From the NCBI GenBank assembly GCA_023935145.1, contig CM043705.1, positions 24,537,290 through 24,601,289 on the forward strand: a stretch of DNA of 64,000 nt. The letters are read 5' to 3'. This DNA comes from Bretschneidera sinensis. Its lineage: Eukaryota; Streptophyta; Magnoliopsida; Brassicales; Akaniaceae. Positions 55,064 through 64,000 of this stretch are shown in pieces. The notes beneath the pieces were generated by a model. The model was not told the DNA's origin. It did not search any database and worked only from the letters and a program-made list of their open reading frames with translations. Position 1 is the first letter of the stretch. Every line of letters starts with the position of its first letter. The translations under genes and the position numbers were made by a program.

Positions 55064-57038
55064 ATGTTTTATGGTAGAAATAGAAGTAGTGGTAGCACTA
55101 GTACTCTTATGGAGATCGAGGTGAGTAGCACCTCAGTTGGATCTCGTACGCTGGTGCTTTATGAGGAAGGAGATGCCATTTCATCCTCGGAAGGTATCCA
55201 TGCTTTCGCGGAACTCTGAGAAGAAATACAGGAAGAGACTATGGAGAACATAGTTTTTTCTGCTAATTCAGAACCAAACGAATTAGATGACGATGACCTC
55301 CATGTACTTAAGCTTGAATATAGGATTCATGAGGAACACAGACTTAAGAATGTTAAGATAAGGGAATGAGCTTGTGATGACCTCTGTGGAGAGGCTTTCT
55401 TCGAGCTTTGTGTATCCCACAGTCTAAAAGCAGGCCTCAGGTTCCTCCTACACCAGCTCTTCCAATTTATCTTAAATCATTCTAGAATAGCCTTGTGCCA
55501 GCTAGTACCGAACTTAGTGAGGTTTCTGATGGCCTTCATCTATGTTTATACAAAGGTGCAAGGGATGATGAACATTAATGTCTTCAAGGCCCTTTTCTAA
55601 GTCAGTAAGCATTCCGAATATAGCTGGGTGGTGATTAGCTTGAGGGCAAAGAAGAGGTTGTTGGAAAAGGGCTCTTCGATCAAACAGTGGAAGAAAAAGT
55701 TTTTCTACTTTTAAAGTGATAAGAGCTTCAACGTTTCATTGAAGTGAGATTTGGACCTCCTAAGGCCCAATAAGAAGCCAAACTTCTTCAAACGTGAGGC
55801 TGACACAGTAACGGATATGGTAATTGGAGCCATAGATGTTTCTATTTTATATAGTAACTCAGACTTAGCTAGATTTGGACTTTGTCATAAGGTCTAGGGG
55901 AGGACATAGGTAGGATCCCTTTTCTTCCCATTTTTATATCTCTTTATTTCTCATACTCATATTTTCTTCAACTTATTGTAGAGATAGACGCACTAAAGAC
56001 TGCTAGGAAGGAGGCAATGAAGGCGAAGAGAAAGAGACTTGCTAAGACTCTGGTTGAGGGACAACACTCCGAGAAAAGAGAAACTATTGAAGAGCAACCT
56101 CAAGATCCCCCTGCAACCATCGAAGTTAAGGATTCAACTGCTACTCCTTCCCATCCTGTTCATCCTCTTGTTCTTAGGCACTTGGTGGCTAGGCTTGCAT
56201 CTACTTCTTCTTTCGTGCCTCCAGAGGTCTTTAGGCCAAATTGGTTTGTGAAGAGCACCGACTCGGTATTTAGAAGCACCAATGTTGCTCAAGAGCACAT
56301 GGTCCGAGGCGTTCCCCCTAAGGATCTGGTCCGGCTGAGTCATGAGCCTATAAAGGCTCTTGCTGTGATGATTGAGGATCTGGCCTCCAAGGTAACTTCT
56401 AAACTTTTTCTTTTATCTTGGTTTTTTCAAAGACAATGAATACTAACTTGTGTATTTTTTAGTCAAGCATAACTTCGGGCATAATGTCTCACTGCTGCCT
56501 CGACCTTGACAAAAGGTTGGAGGACAAATGCAACGTTAATAAGCAATTGTGAAACTTTCTTGAGAAGAACACCACCAAGACTTAGGAACTATAAGAAAGC
56601 TTAGCCTAGGTGAAGAAAGAAAAAGCCTTCGCGATAATCAATATGGAGAATGTTATGGTTGAAAGGGACGCAACAAAGGCTAAGAGGAACACAGCCAAGG
56701 CTGAGAGAGACGTAGCCAAGGCTGAGGTAGCGAGGCTTACCGAAGAGAATATGGTAGTCATGAAGGAGGCTGTTGAGCTAGCTACAGTGGCCTTCAAGGA
56801 GTTTGAGGATTTCAAGCAGGCTATAAAGAAGTCTTCTAGAGATTTTTATCTGAGTGGCTTTGAAGAGGCAGTAAAGAAGGTAGAGAAGGCCTTCCTTGGG
56901 CAAGACTTCTTAGTCATCGAGCTCAGATCATCTGAAAATGAAGACACAGTCACAAAGAATGTTGCTCAGAATAAGGAGGATGAAGAAGAGATCCAGAACC
57001 GAGCTAGGGAGACTAAGGAGAAGAATGCCGAGGAGTAG
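55064..57038 (+). pseudogene. Antisense extra gene of the right Tat-type element, with candidate introns
   Basis: It is encoded on the plus strand, against pol. The ATG at 55064 opens a Ser/Thr-rich start (MFYGRNRSSGSTS). The middle carries ELCVSHSLKAGLRFLLHQLF and KQWKKKFFYF. A Pro-rich and basic stretch (56017-56391) is followed by a Lys/Glu-rich coiled-coil region (56610-57038, 142 open codons). Two candidate introns have GT-AG ends: 55910-55981 (72 nt) and 56392-56462 (71 nt); the latter has TACTAAC at 56441-56447, 15 nt before the AG. Known Tat elements have antisense ORFs of this general kind, and their function is unknown. At least six stops lie outside the introns, mainly 55218-55900, so it is a pseudogene. 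The homologue is at 31726-32818. Confidence 0.75.
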
Positions 57039-57169
57039 GGAGTTGTAGTTTTTTTTTGTATTGTGCAAAGCCATTAGTGCCTTTATGCAAAAAAAATTGA
57101 ACTTTAATGAAGTATCACTTTTTTGCTCATTCATATGTGGTGCTTTGTCTTCCGAGTTAACTTAAATAT

Positions 57170-57430
57170 GAAAGAGTTTGAAGAGAAAGAGTTGGGGCCT
57201 TCTCCTTGGTTTTTATCAAAGTAGGGAGAACTATGGGTTTTTATCAAAAACAATGAAACATTCTAAGAGAGAAGAGCTCCAAACCTCCTCTCTGGTCTTT
57301 ATTTAAGTAAAAAAATCTCAAAGCCCTTTAGTTACTTTATTATTAAGGGGTCCGAGGAGGTAAAGCTCGGGGCCTTCTCCTTGGTCTTTATATGAATGGA
57401 AGGAGCTTAGGGCCTTTGTCAAAATAAATG
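57170..57430. repeat. ~60-bp degenerate repeats between antisense gene and integrase
   Basis: About four units sharing GGGGCCTTCTCCTTGGTTTT and TTATCAAAGTAGGGAG-like sequence. They hold the same position as the 48/54-bp array at 31008-31445 in the left element. Confidence 0.65.
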
Positions 57431-57699
57431 TTGATGAAAAAATGAAGTTAATATTTTATTGAGAATATCCGAAGATTACATAAATAAATTAGAGAAATAG
57501 GAGAAACTCTACTGGTAAACAACTGGAAGAATATAAGAAACTCTACTGATAAAACGTACAAAGATTATCAACGTTCCAAGTCTGAGGTATTGGTTTTCTA
57601 TCCAGCTTTTCAAGTTCGAATGTGCTAGCTTGGTAGACTCTTTTGATATGGTAGGGTCCTTCCTAGTTTGGGAGGAGCTTTCTTGTCTCTCGATGGTGA

Positions 57700-58870
57700 G
57701 ATAATTCGTTCTTTCAGAGCACTAAATCATGTAACTTGAAGGTTCTTCCATAGACTTGGGAGTTGTAATTCCTTGACACCTTCTGATGGTAAGCAACAAA
57801 TTTAATGTAGGACTTATCCATTACCTTATCATTCAGATCGATGTACATCTTAAGGGCTTCTTCATTGTTTGTTTCGTCGAAGCTCTGTACCTGTAGCAAT
57901 GGTGCCCCTATTTTGAGTGGGATAACAGCCTCAAAGCCGTATCCAAATAAAAAAAGGTTGTCTCCTAGTAGGGGTCCATGTAGTCATCCGGTAGGTATCT
58001 TCGAGTCTTTTCTTGATGCCTTGTAGGAGAGTTATGTTGGTCACTCCGACTTGCCCGTAAGCTTGGAGGTAGCCTACTGAGGAGAATCGTTGCTCGATCT
58101 TGAGGTTATGGCAAAAGAATCTAAAGTGGGAGCTATCAAACTGCTTACCATTGTCGGTGATGAGTATCCTTGGTATACCAAATTAACACACAATCGATTT
58201 CCAGACGAACTCTCGAGTCTGGTAATCAGTGATGCTAGCAAGAGGCTCTGCTCCTCTCCACTTGGTGAAGTAGTCAATGGTTACTATTAGATGTTTTCCT
58301 ACCTTAGAGCTTGTTGGAAAGGACCAAGGATAACTATTCCCTACATAATGAAGGGAAGTAGATTGGTGATTAACTTCAATAGATTGGTGAGTCGCCTAGA
58401 CACAAAGGTGTGTTGTTGATATGTTTTGCATTTTTTGACCATTTCTATGGCGTTGTGGAGCATTTTCGGCCAATAGTAGTCGTGTCGGAGTATCTTGTTG
58501 GCCAAGGCTCAGCCTTTTAGGTGATTATCACATATGCCTTTATGAACCTATCAAAGGGCATGGTCTGCATTGGTAGACCGTAGGCACTTTAGATAAAGAG
58601 CTGCATGGCCCATTTTGTACAACTTTCCTTCGATGATAGTGTATCGTGAAGCATGGGAGATGATCTTCTTGGCTTCATTCTTTAGACTAGGGAGTGTTCC
58701 ATCCCTCAAGTACGGGAGGATCTAGTCCATCCATGCTTGTTCTTTTGTTATGGACATGACTGGCATTTTATCGATGTTGAGTGCCTCGAGGGTCTCGAGG
58801 TAAAATATTTGGGTGAGATTTGATTGCTTGGAAGAGGCAAGTCATTCCAAGGCATTTGCTTTTAAATTCT
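57700..58870 (-). pseudogene. Integrase (Tat-type)
   Basis: Read leftward: a zinc region with HKGICDNHL and KKCKTY (the last Cys lost), then the core VTIDYFTKW, GIPRILITDNGKQFD (second Asp intact) and GQVGVTNITLLQGIKKRLED, where the catalytic Glu is replaced by Gly. The C-terminal part is the open frame 57714-57899 (NNEEALKMYIDLNDKVMDKS, YNSQVYGRTFKLHDLVL). A stop lies in IVC*FGIP and several more surround it. No longer able to insert DNA. Confidence 0.88.
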
Positions 58871-58888
58871 ATGCTTGAGACATTTATA

Positions 58889-59220
58889 TTATTTGGAACC
58901 TCCTGAAGGTTGCGGCAAGCTAGCGTGCTTTTTCGAGATACCTAATGATTTTGTAACTTCGACTTCATACACGTTGATAATTTGATTGACCACCAGCTGT
59001 GAGTCACTGTATGCTTTTAAGGCTTCGATAGCAAATGTTTTCACTAGTTTCATCCCTACAAACAATGCCTCATACTCGACCTCGTTGTTTGAGGCCTTGA
59101 ATTTGAATCTTAGGGCATATTCTACAATAAGGCCTTCAGGACTACTGAGAATAAGTCCAGCTTCGCTACAAGTACTATTAGAGGATCCATCAACATACAA
59201 TGTCCAACTCGGTGTTGTCC
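58889..59220 (-). pseudogene. Second (archaeal-type) RNase H, Tat-type
   Basis: A nearly uninterrupted domain: WTLYVDGSSNSTCSEAGLIL, LRFKFKASNNEVEYEALFVG and SDSQLVVNQI. The catalytic-type residues Asp (VDGS), Glu (VEYEAL) and Asp (SDSQLV) are all visible. This is the best copy of the Tat-specific second RNase H in the window. It lies between the first RNase H and integrase. Confidence 0.9.
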
Positions 59221-59880
59221 ACCTTCCTAAGACTCTTACCTCTCGGCAGGCATTTCGAGGAATATGGTTTCCATTATGAAATCAACTAAGGCCTAGGCTT
59301 TAATAGTCATCCAGGGTTTATACTGGATGTTGAACTCTCCAAGCTCTATAGACCACTTTACCAATCTTTTAAAGATGTCTAGCTTATAGAGCACTTGCCT
59401 AAAGGGTTGATTAGTCAGTAGAATGATGGTATGGGCCTGGAAATATGGTCGGAGTTTCCGAGTTGTGATTAGGTGAGCATATGCCATTTTTTATGGGGAG
59501 ATACCTTATATTGGATTCATGTAGAACCCGACTGACATAATAGATGGGTTTCTAGACCCCACCTTCCTCTTGAATAAGAACTGAGGCCTCTATGTCTTGG
59601 CCTGATAATACGTACAGAAAGAGTTCCTCTCCAATGATGGGTTTAGTCAAGATGGTAACGAACTTAAGTATTCCTTTAGTTCTTCAAAGGCTTTTTGGTA
59701 GCCCTCGATCCAAGTGAAATCTTTAGCTTTCCTAATAGACTTGAAAAAAGGTAGAAAACTCTCAGCTGATTTGAACATGAATCGACTTAGTGCGGCTATA
59801 CGCCTAGTTAACCTCTGCACCTCTTCATGTCCAAAATTGCTTCTATCTTGTTGGGATTGGCCTCTATTCCCCATTGTGTG
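59221..59880 (-). pseudogene. RT thumb and first RNase H (Tat-type)
   Basis: The open frame 59647-59874 holds HEEVQRLTRRIAALSRFMFK and FTWIEGYQKAFEELKEYLSS. After a frameshift, DIEASVLIQEEGG-like sequence follows, and then the frame 59293-59487 with MAYAHLITTRKLRPYFQAHT, LLTNQPFRQVLYKLDIFKRL and KWSIELGEFN. Frameshifts near 59480-59645 break it. Confidence 0.85.
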
Positions 59881-60500
59881 ATTATGAAGCCTAGGAATTT
59901 TTCAGAGGTGACCCTGAAAGCACACTTTCCCAGGTTCAATCTCATTTGGTGGTGTTAGAGTATTCTGAATGCTTCCTCCAAGTCAGACTCATGGTCCTCG
60001 GATTTAATGCTCTTGACCAGCATATCATCCACATACACTTCCATGTTCTTCCCGATCTGTTCTTTAAAAATTTTGTTGACCAACCTCCAAAAGGTCTCTC
60101 TTGCATTTTTCAGTCCAAAAGGCATTACCTTGTAACAGTATAAGCATCGGTCAGTGACAAAATTGGTCTTGGACTGATCTGGCTCATGGATGAGGATCTA
60201 GTTGTAACCTGAATATGCATCTGTGAAACTGAGTAGCTCAATTCTAAAGGTGGCATCGACCAATTAGTCTATCTGTGGTAGAAGGAAGCTGTCTTTCGAA
60301 TAGGCTTTATTCATGTCTGTGAAGTCAATACAAATCCTCCATTTTCCATTGGCTTTCTTCACCATCACTACATTGGCAACCCACTCCGAGTAGTTGGCTT
60401 CCTATATAAAATCAATCATAAGGAGCTTGTCTACTTCTTCTTCTATAGCGTTTTGCCACTTCGGAGAAAATGACCTCTTTTTTTTAATAACGGGTTTATG
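59881..60500 (-). pseudogene. Reverse transcriptase palm (Tat-type), catalytic box intact
   Basis: Read leftward: IEEEVDKLLMIDFI, EWVANVVMVKKANGKWRICI, DMNKAYSKDSFLLPQID, LLSFTDAYSGYN, CYKVMPFGLKNARETFWRLV, then NMEVYVDDMLVKS, with the catalytic YVDDM codons at 60021-60035. GKCAFRVTSEKFLGF and IEANPNKIEAILDM follow. About five in-frame stops prevent translation. The left Tat copy is interrupted by Copia at the equivalent of this YVDD box. Confidence 0.92.
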
Positions 60501-61290
60501 GCCCAGATCCATATTCAGTCTGTCGAAGATGACCTGGGGATCAATCCCAGGCATGTCAAAGGTCGACAAAGAAAACAAGTCATGATTCCTTCAAAGGAAA
60601 GAGATCAAGGATTCCTTAAGGAATTTAGGGAGGCTGGACTCAATCTATACAATCCTCAATTCTCCCTCATTCAAGGGAACGAAGATTATTTCTTCCATAG
60701 GCTGGCTCCATGGAGTCTTGAGCTTATCTTGTAAGTCTTCGATCTCCAGAGGTAGAGCTTCGGCTTTTTCTGCCTCTTTATGGAGTTTAAGTAACAATAT
60801 CGAAAAGCTTACTGGTTTCCTCGGACTTCCCTCACGCCTTGGTTTGTGGAGACTACTACTTTCATTTCATTAAGTGTTGGTCTTTTGAGGATCATGTTGT
60901 ATGATGATGGATGTTTGACCACCAAGAACGTGGTCATTATGGTTGTGAGTTGTGGAGTTGTTCCTACAGTGACCGAAAGGGCTATATTACCCTCGATGAA
61001 CACTGGCATTCCCAAGAAGCTATATAGCGGAAAGGAGAATGGCTTTAGCTAGTTGTTCCCGAGAATTTCTATCAAGTTTCTGTTGTCCACTAGGATTCAC
61101 TCAACATTGTAGTTGGCAATGAGGAGTGTGACAACCACTGCATCATCATAGGGAGTCTATTACCCCTCCAAATCATCATCTGTAAAGGAGATAGCATGAT
61201 CTATCTTGACCAACTTGTGAGGTCCGTTGACTGATGCTACTGACTTGGCATAGGCTCTCTTTGCATGGGAGGACTGCCCACCTATCGTTA
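60501..61290 (-). pseudogene. Protease region (Tat-type)
   Basis: The segment has GPHKLVKIDHAISFTDDDLE, DDAVVVTLLIANYNVE, ILVDNRNLIEIL (active-site Asp kept, Gly replaced by Arg) and the open frame 60809-61015 (MPVFIEGNIALSVTVG, LTTIMTTFLVVKHPSSYNMI). Two or three stops separate the blocks. The linker to RT occupies 60501-60808. Confidence 0.82.
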
Positions 61291-61617
61291 GTCCCCTAAA
61301 GATCGTTTTGATGGTTCCTGTAATTGTGGTTGTGTGGGCTTGATCACTTTGGAAGTGTCTATTATTTTGACTGTGTCTCCTCGGACTCTGCCTAGGGCTT
61401 CAGCGATTGCTTTAACTATTACTCAACTATTCGACGATCTATCTATACAAATATCTAGGGCTTTGTCGAGGGCGATCATCATCATCTCAGGATTGACGAG
61501 GCCTAGTGTATTCATTTAGATACCCTTTAAGGATGAGGGACTCAATCTAGATTTTGAGACTGTGACACTCCTCAGTGTCATACCCATGATCTCTGTGGAA
61601 GTGGCACCACTTGGTCC
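61291..61617 (-). pseudogene. gag C-terminal zinc region (Tat-type), cut by Copia
   Basis: Starting at 61617: KWCHFHRDHGYDTEECHSLK, a zinc-binding gag motif homologous to the segment near 21880. Charged sequence with stops follows (RPRQSPR). The coding region is severed at 61617/61618 by the Copia LTR. Confidence 0.82.
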
Positions 61618-62591
61618 TGTTGGAAATCACCTTGACAAGATGCCCAGGTGGTGATCTATCAAACACCTAAGTCTAGAATGACTTATAAAGAAAAGATATA
61701 GCAACCAAAGCAAGAAAGAAGACAAGCAATTGTTATCAAGGTTCGGCAATAGCCTACGTCCCCGTGAGTTCCTCCGAACTCTCTGCACTAAATCTCAATG
61801 GTTCTTACAATCATAGCAACCCTTCTCCAAGAATCCACAAGTTCTTGAAGAAACAAATAAGAGAACAAGAAAGTGATAAGGTCTTGAAGTATCCTGGAAC
61901 TTTCCCCCTTGAAAATTCCACTTACAAGTCTCTTGAATCCCCTTTCTATACTAATCTCTTTCTTTACAACTAGCCTCTCCAACGAGTCCCTCTTGTATAT
62001 CTGTGTCTTTGCACTGTCATACCAATTCTCTCATTCACATGTTCTGTCATAATTGTTGTTAAGAATGAAGCTAGGTGACCCTTTATATAGTGCACCAACT
62101 TCTTGACCAATCTTGAGTGTCATTCTCCACCCTTAGATCTTGATGACCAATCAACCATGGCGCTCCATCAATCCTAAGTGATGCTGTGCATTTTAACCTT
62201 GCACCTACGCACTTAACAAGAGGCTGAATCAAGTGGAATATGTGTGCCTAGCACCTAGGCACTGAATAGGGCATGCTGCCGTGCTAGGCAACACCCTTTT
62301 CACCACTTTCTGGGCACCGCGGCCTTGGTAAGGGAGAGGTGAGGCGTTGGCCTTCCTCCAGCACCTCCCTTGCTAGGCATTGTGGCCTGGCAGAAGGAGG
62401 GCTGCAGCGCACACTGAAGCTGGACCCCTCACAGTTGTGCGCACTTCTTTGTCTTGCTGAATGGAGAGGTGTCCCAAAGTGAGGCGCACACTTGTGTGCA
62501 CTCTTTTAACATACTGAAATTTATTCTTTCAACCTTGGTTTAAACCTTAGCCATGTTTAAATCATGTTTAAACCTTAGACAAATATCAACA
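61618..62591 (-). repeat. Copia 3' LTR, 974 bp
   Basis: The plus strand runs TGTTGGAAAT ... AAATATCAACA, so both ends form TGTTG/CAACA. A sense TATA box (TATATAAAG) is at 62081-62089. 62220-62470 holds GC-richer, repeat-like sequence (CCTAGCACCTAGGCAC, GCTAGGCA). Confidence 0.88.
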
Positions 62592-62671
62592 ATCTCTATC
62601 TTTGTCTAAGTGTTTAAACCCGAACCATTGTGCAAAGAACTTTAGGATCCAAACTCATCTTGAGTCATCAA

Positions 62672-64000
62672 TCAACCGACTCCAATCCTAAGAAGTTCAA
62701 GGCAATGATTGAACCTTCTTAGAGGTAGAACCTTGGTGCCTAAATCTGTAGGACTTTCTTCCGTGGCCTTCTTGTCAACATGAATGCATCCTTTCATACC
62801 ATTTTTCGTAATATAATAATACCAAACATCCATATGCTTTGTCCTCTCATGGAACACCGAATTCCTCCACAAGTGCACGCACTTTGGATATCTGAAGACA
62901 CTACCACCTGCTCTTTTAGGACCGTCCACTCGTCCAACAACCCTTTGCACCACATAGCCTTCTTTATGGCTTCCGAAGCCACTATGTATCCTGCCTCCGT
63001 TGTTGAGAGTGCTACCACCGGCTGCAACCGAGCCTTCCAATACCTCAGCAACCACTTCATCCCAAGCCAAAGATCTTTTACGGGATTACTCACAAATCTG
63101 CTGAGAACATCCATTGCTTGAGAAATGTTGGGTCTAGTGCTCATCATCATGGACATGACTGGTCCATCCGCACTAGAGTAAGGGACCTTTACCATTTCCT
63201 TCTTCTTCTCATCCATTCCAAGACATTGTTCGTTGGAGGACTTGAAATGACCAGCAAGGGGAATCTTCACTGGTTTACCATTTTCCATAGAAGACCGAGA
63301 AACTTTCAACCTGTTTCTCTCCGTTTCCTGAATTCTTCTCATTCTAAGGATCTTTTGTGCAAGACTGAGATCCTTCATCTCGAACTCCTTACTGAGTTGA
63401 GATGTAAACCATTTCATCCTCTCCTTGCTGTTCCAAACCAACAGCATATCATTGGCATAGAGGAGGATAATCACCACTTCATCCACCTTATGTCCAGGTG
63501 AGAAGGTTTTTGTGAAATCCATGCCTTTTCTTCTCGTGAACCCCTTCGCCACCAGCCTAGCCTTGTTCTGAACTTCATCTCCTGGAGGGTACCCTTATTT
63601 GATCTTGTAAGTCCACTCACAATCCACAGTTCTCTGTTTTCCCGGAATGTGCACCAATTCTCAGAAGTTGTTCTTCCTCAAAGAATCCATTTCTTCCTCT
63701 ATAGCTAGCTTCCATCTTGGTGAATCCTTACATCCCATGGCATCAATGTAAGTCTCTTATTCACTCATCTCTCTTTTTGTCCCAGGAGTTGTTGCATCCG
63801 CAAAACCATATCTTGAAGGTGGTCCGACAAACCTTATTTCCTAGTCTCTTGTGAGCTGATAGTCCTTTCGACTCCCTGCATCATCTTCTTTCAATTCAAC
63901 CTCCTCATGAGTGTCCTAAGCATGGCATTCATCAATGGGCTCTTCCTGATCCGAACCCTCTTGCCTTCTTTGCTCTACCTGAACCGAATTCTCCTTGATG
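62672..64000 (-). pseudogene. Copia RT and RNase H with internal deletions
   Basis: Read leftward: KLAIEEEMDSLRKNNF, ELVHIPGKQRTVDCEWTYKI, NKARLVAKGFTRRKGMDFTK, then FSPG joined directly to HKVDEVV. The usual ~110 residues carrying most of the RT palm are missing. The catalytic box reads YANDM (63445-63459) instead of YVDDM. QLSKEFEMKDLSLAQKILRM, DVLSRFVSNPVKDL and LGMKWLLRYWK follow and jump straight to LQPVVALSTTEAGYIVASEA, so the RNase H start (with its first Asp) is deleted too. It ends HCLELLRIGVG at 62672. Clearly inactive. Confidence 0.92.

Larger units (their letters stand above)
52091..61617 (-). mobile_element. Tat/Retand-like Gypsy element with antisense gene
   Basis: On the minus strand, right to left: end of gag, protease, RT, RNase H, second RNase H, integrase, repeats, a convergent gene on the plus strand, a 48-bp array, polypurine tract and 3' LTR. 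Its 5' part is cut at 61617 by a Copia element and would continue beyond the window. Coding parts carry stops, but the RT catalytic box is intact. 52641-53089 and 57431-57700 are non-coding spacers. Confidence 0.88.
61618..64000 (-). mobile_element. Ty1/Copia element, 3' half, running off the right edge
   Basis: 3' LTR (61618-62591), polypurine tract (62592-62606, in sense GACAAAGATAGAGAT) and the end of pol (62672-64000). It is inserted in the gag of the Tat-type element. The 5' LTR, gag and integrase lie beyond the window. The layout, about 1-kb LTR and CLELL end resemble the Tork/Tnt1 branch, which is tentative. Confidence 0.9.

Noticed and set aside
23544..64000. Endogenous pararetrovirus origin of the RT segments
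   Set aside because: Every RT segment is accompanied by integrase, LTR or RNase H in Gypsy or Copia order, and no movement protein or virus-type coat motif was seen.

Overview
This window looks like a transposon and satellite graveyard from a flowering plant, probably a eudicot. Four things point there: AT-rich DNA, plant LTR-retrotransposon lineages (Athila-like, Tat/Retand-like with two RNase H domains, chromovirus-like Ty3/Gypsy, and Ty1/Copia), primer sites of the plant tRNA-Met and tRNA-Asp types, and long tandem arrays. I found no intact host gene, tRNA, rRNA or CRISPR array. Every recognisable protein segment belongs to a retroelement and carries stops, frameshifts or deletions. Most long open frames in the window are read-through of tandem repeats.

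Layout. 1-1438 is an antisense LTR whose element continues beyond the left edge. 1541-1722 is a scrap of Copia. 1725-6269 is an internally deleted Athila-like element with a complete 3' LTR. 6270-9770 is a non-coding segment duplicated in tandem. From about 9770 to 51790 the backbone is one satellite locus with two linked periods, roughly 97-100 bp and roughly 1.1 kb. It is broken by (i) a Tat-type LTR plus 65-bp repeats (15323-18746) that themselves carry a 1.6-kb LTR-like insertion; (ii) a 12.8-kb plus-strand Tat-type element (21268-34028) with a Copia element (23544-28782) inserted in its reverse transcriptase; (iii) a minus-strand chromovirus-like Gypsy element (35613-40585) with an Athila-type solo LTR in its pol (37036-38284, perfect 5-bp target duplication); (iv) a 2.3-kb solo LTR (41647-43945); and (v) a bare RNase H fragment (47831-48310). 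52091-61617 is a minus-strand Tat-type element, and at 61618 a minus-strand Copia element interrupts its gag and runs off the right edge.

How the parts work together. The elements are dead but keep their order: gag, protease, reverse transcriptase, RNase H, second RNase H and integrase in the Tat type; gag, integrase, RT and RNase H in Copia. The most interesting feature is that both long Tat-type elements carry, between integrase and 3' LTR, a homologous extra gene on the opposite strand. In the right-hand element it has a plausible promoter of its own (five GGCCCA motifs and TATATAAAG) and two candidate GT-AG introns, one with a perfect TACTAAC branch site. The same GGCCCA cluster precedes the antisense gene in the left-hand element. 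Tandem arrays flank the antisense gene on both sides in both elements.

Limits. Boundaries were found by eye from TG...CA ends, target duplications and homology between copies in the window. Lineage names rest on domain order and motif recognition, not on database searches. Similarity and copy-number statements are estimates.
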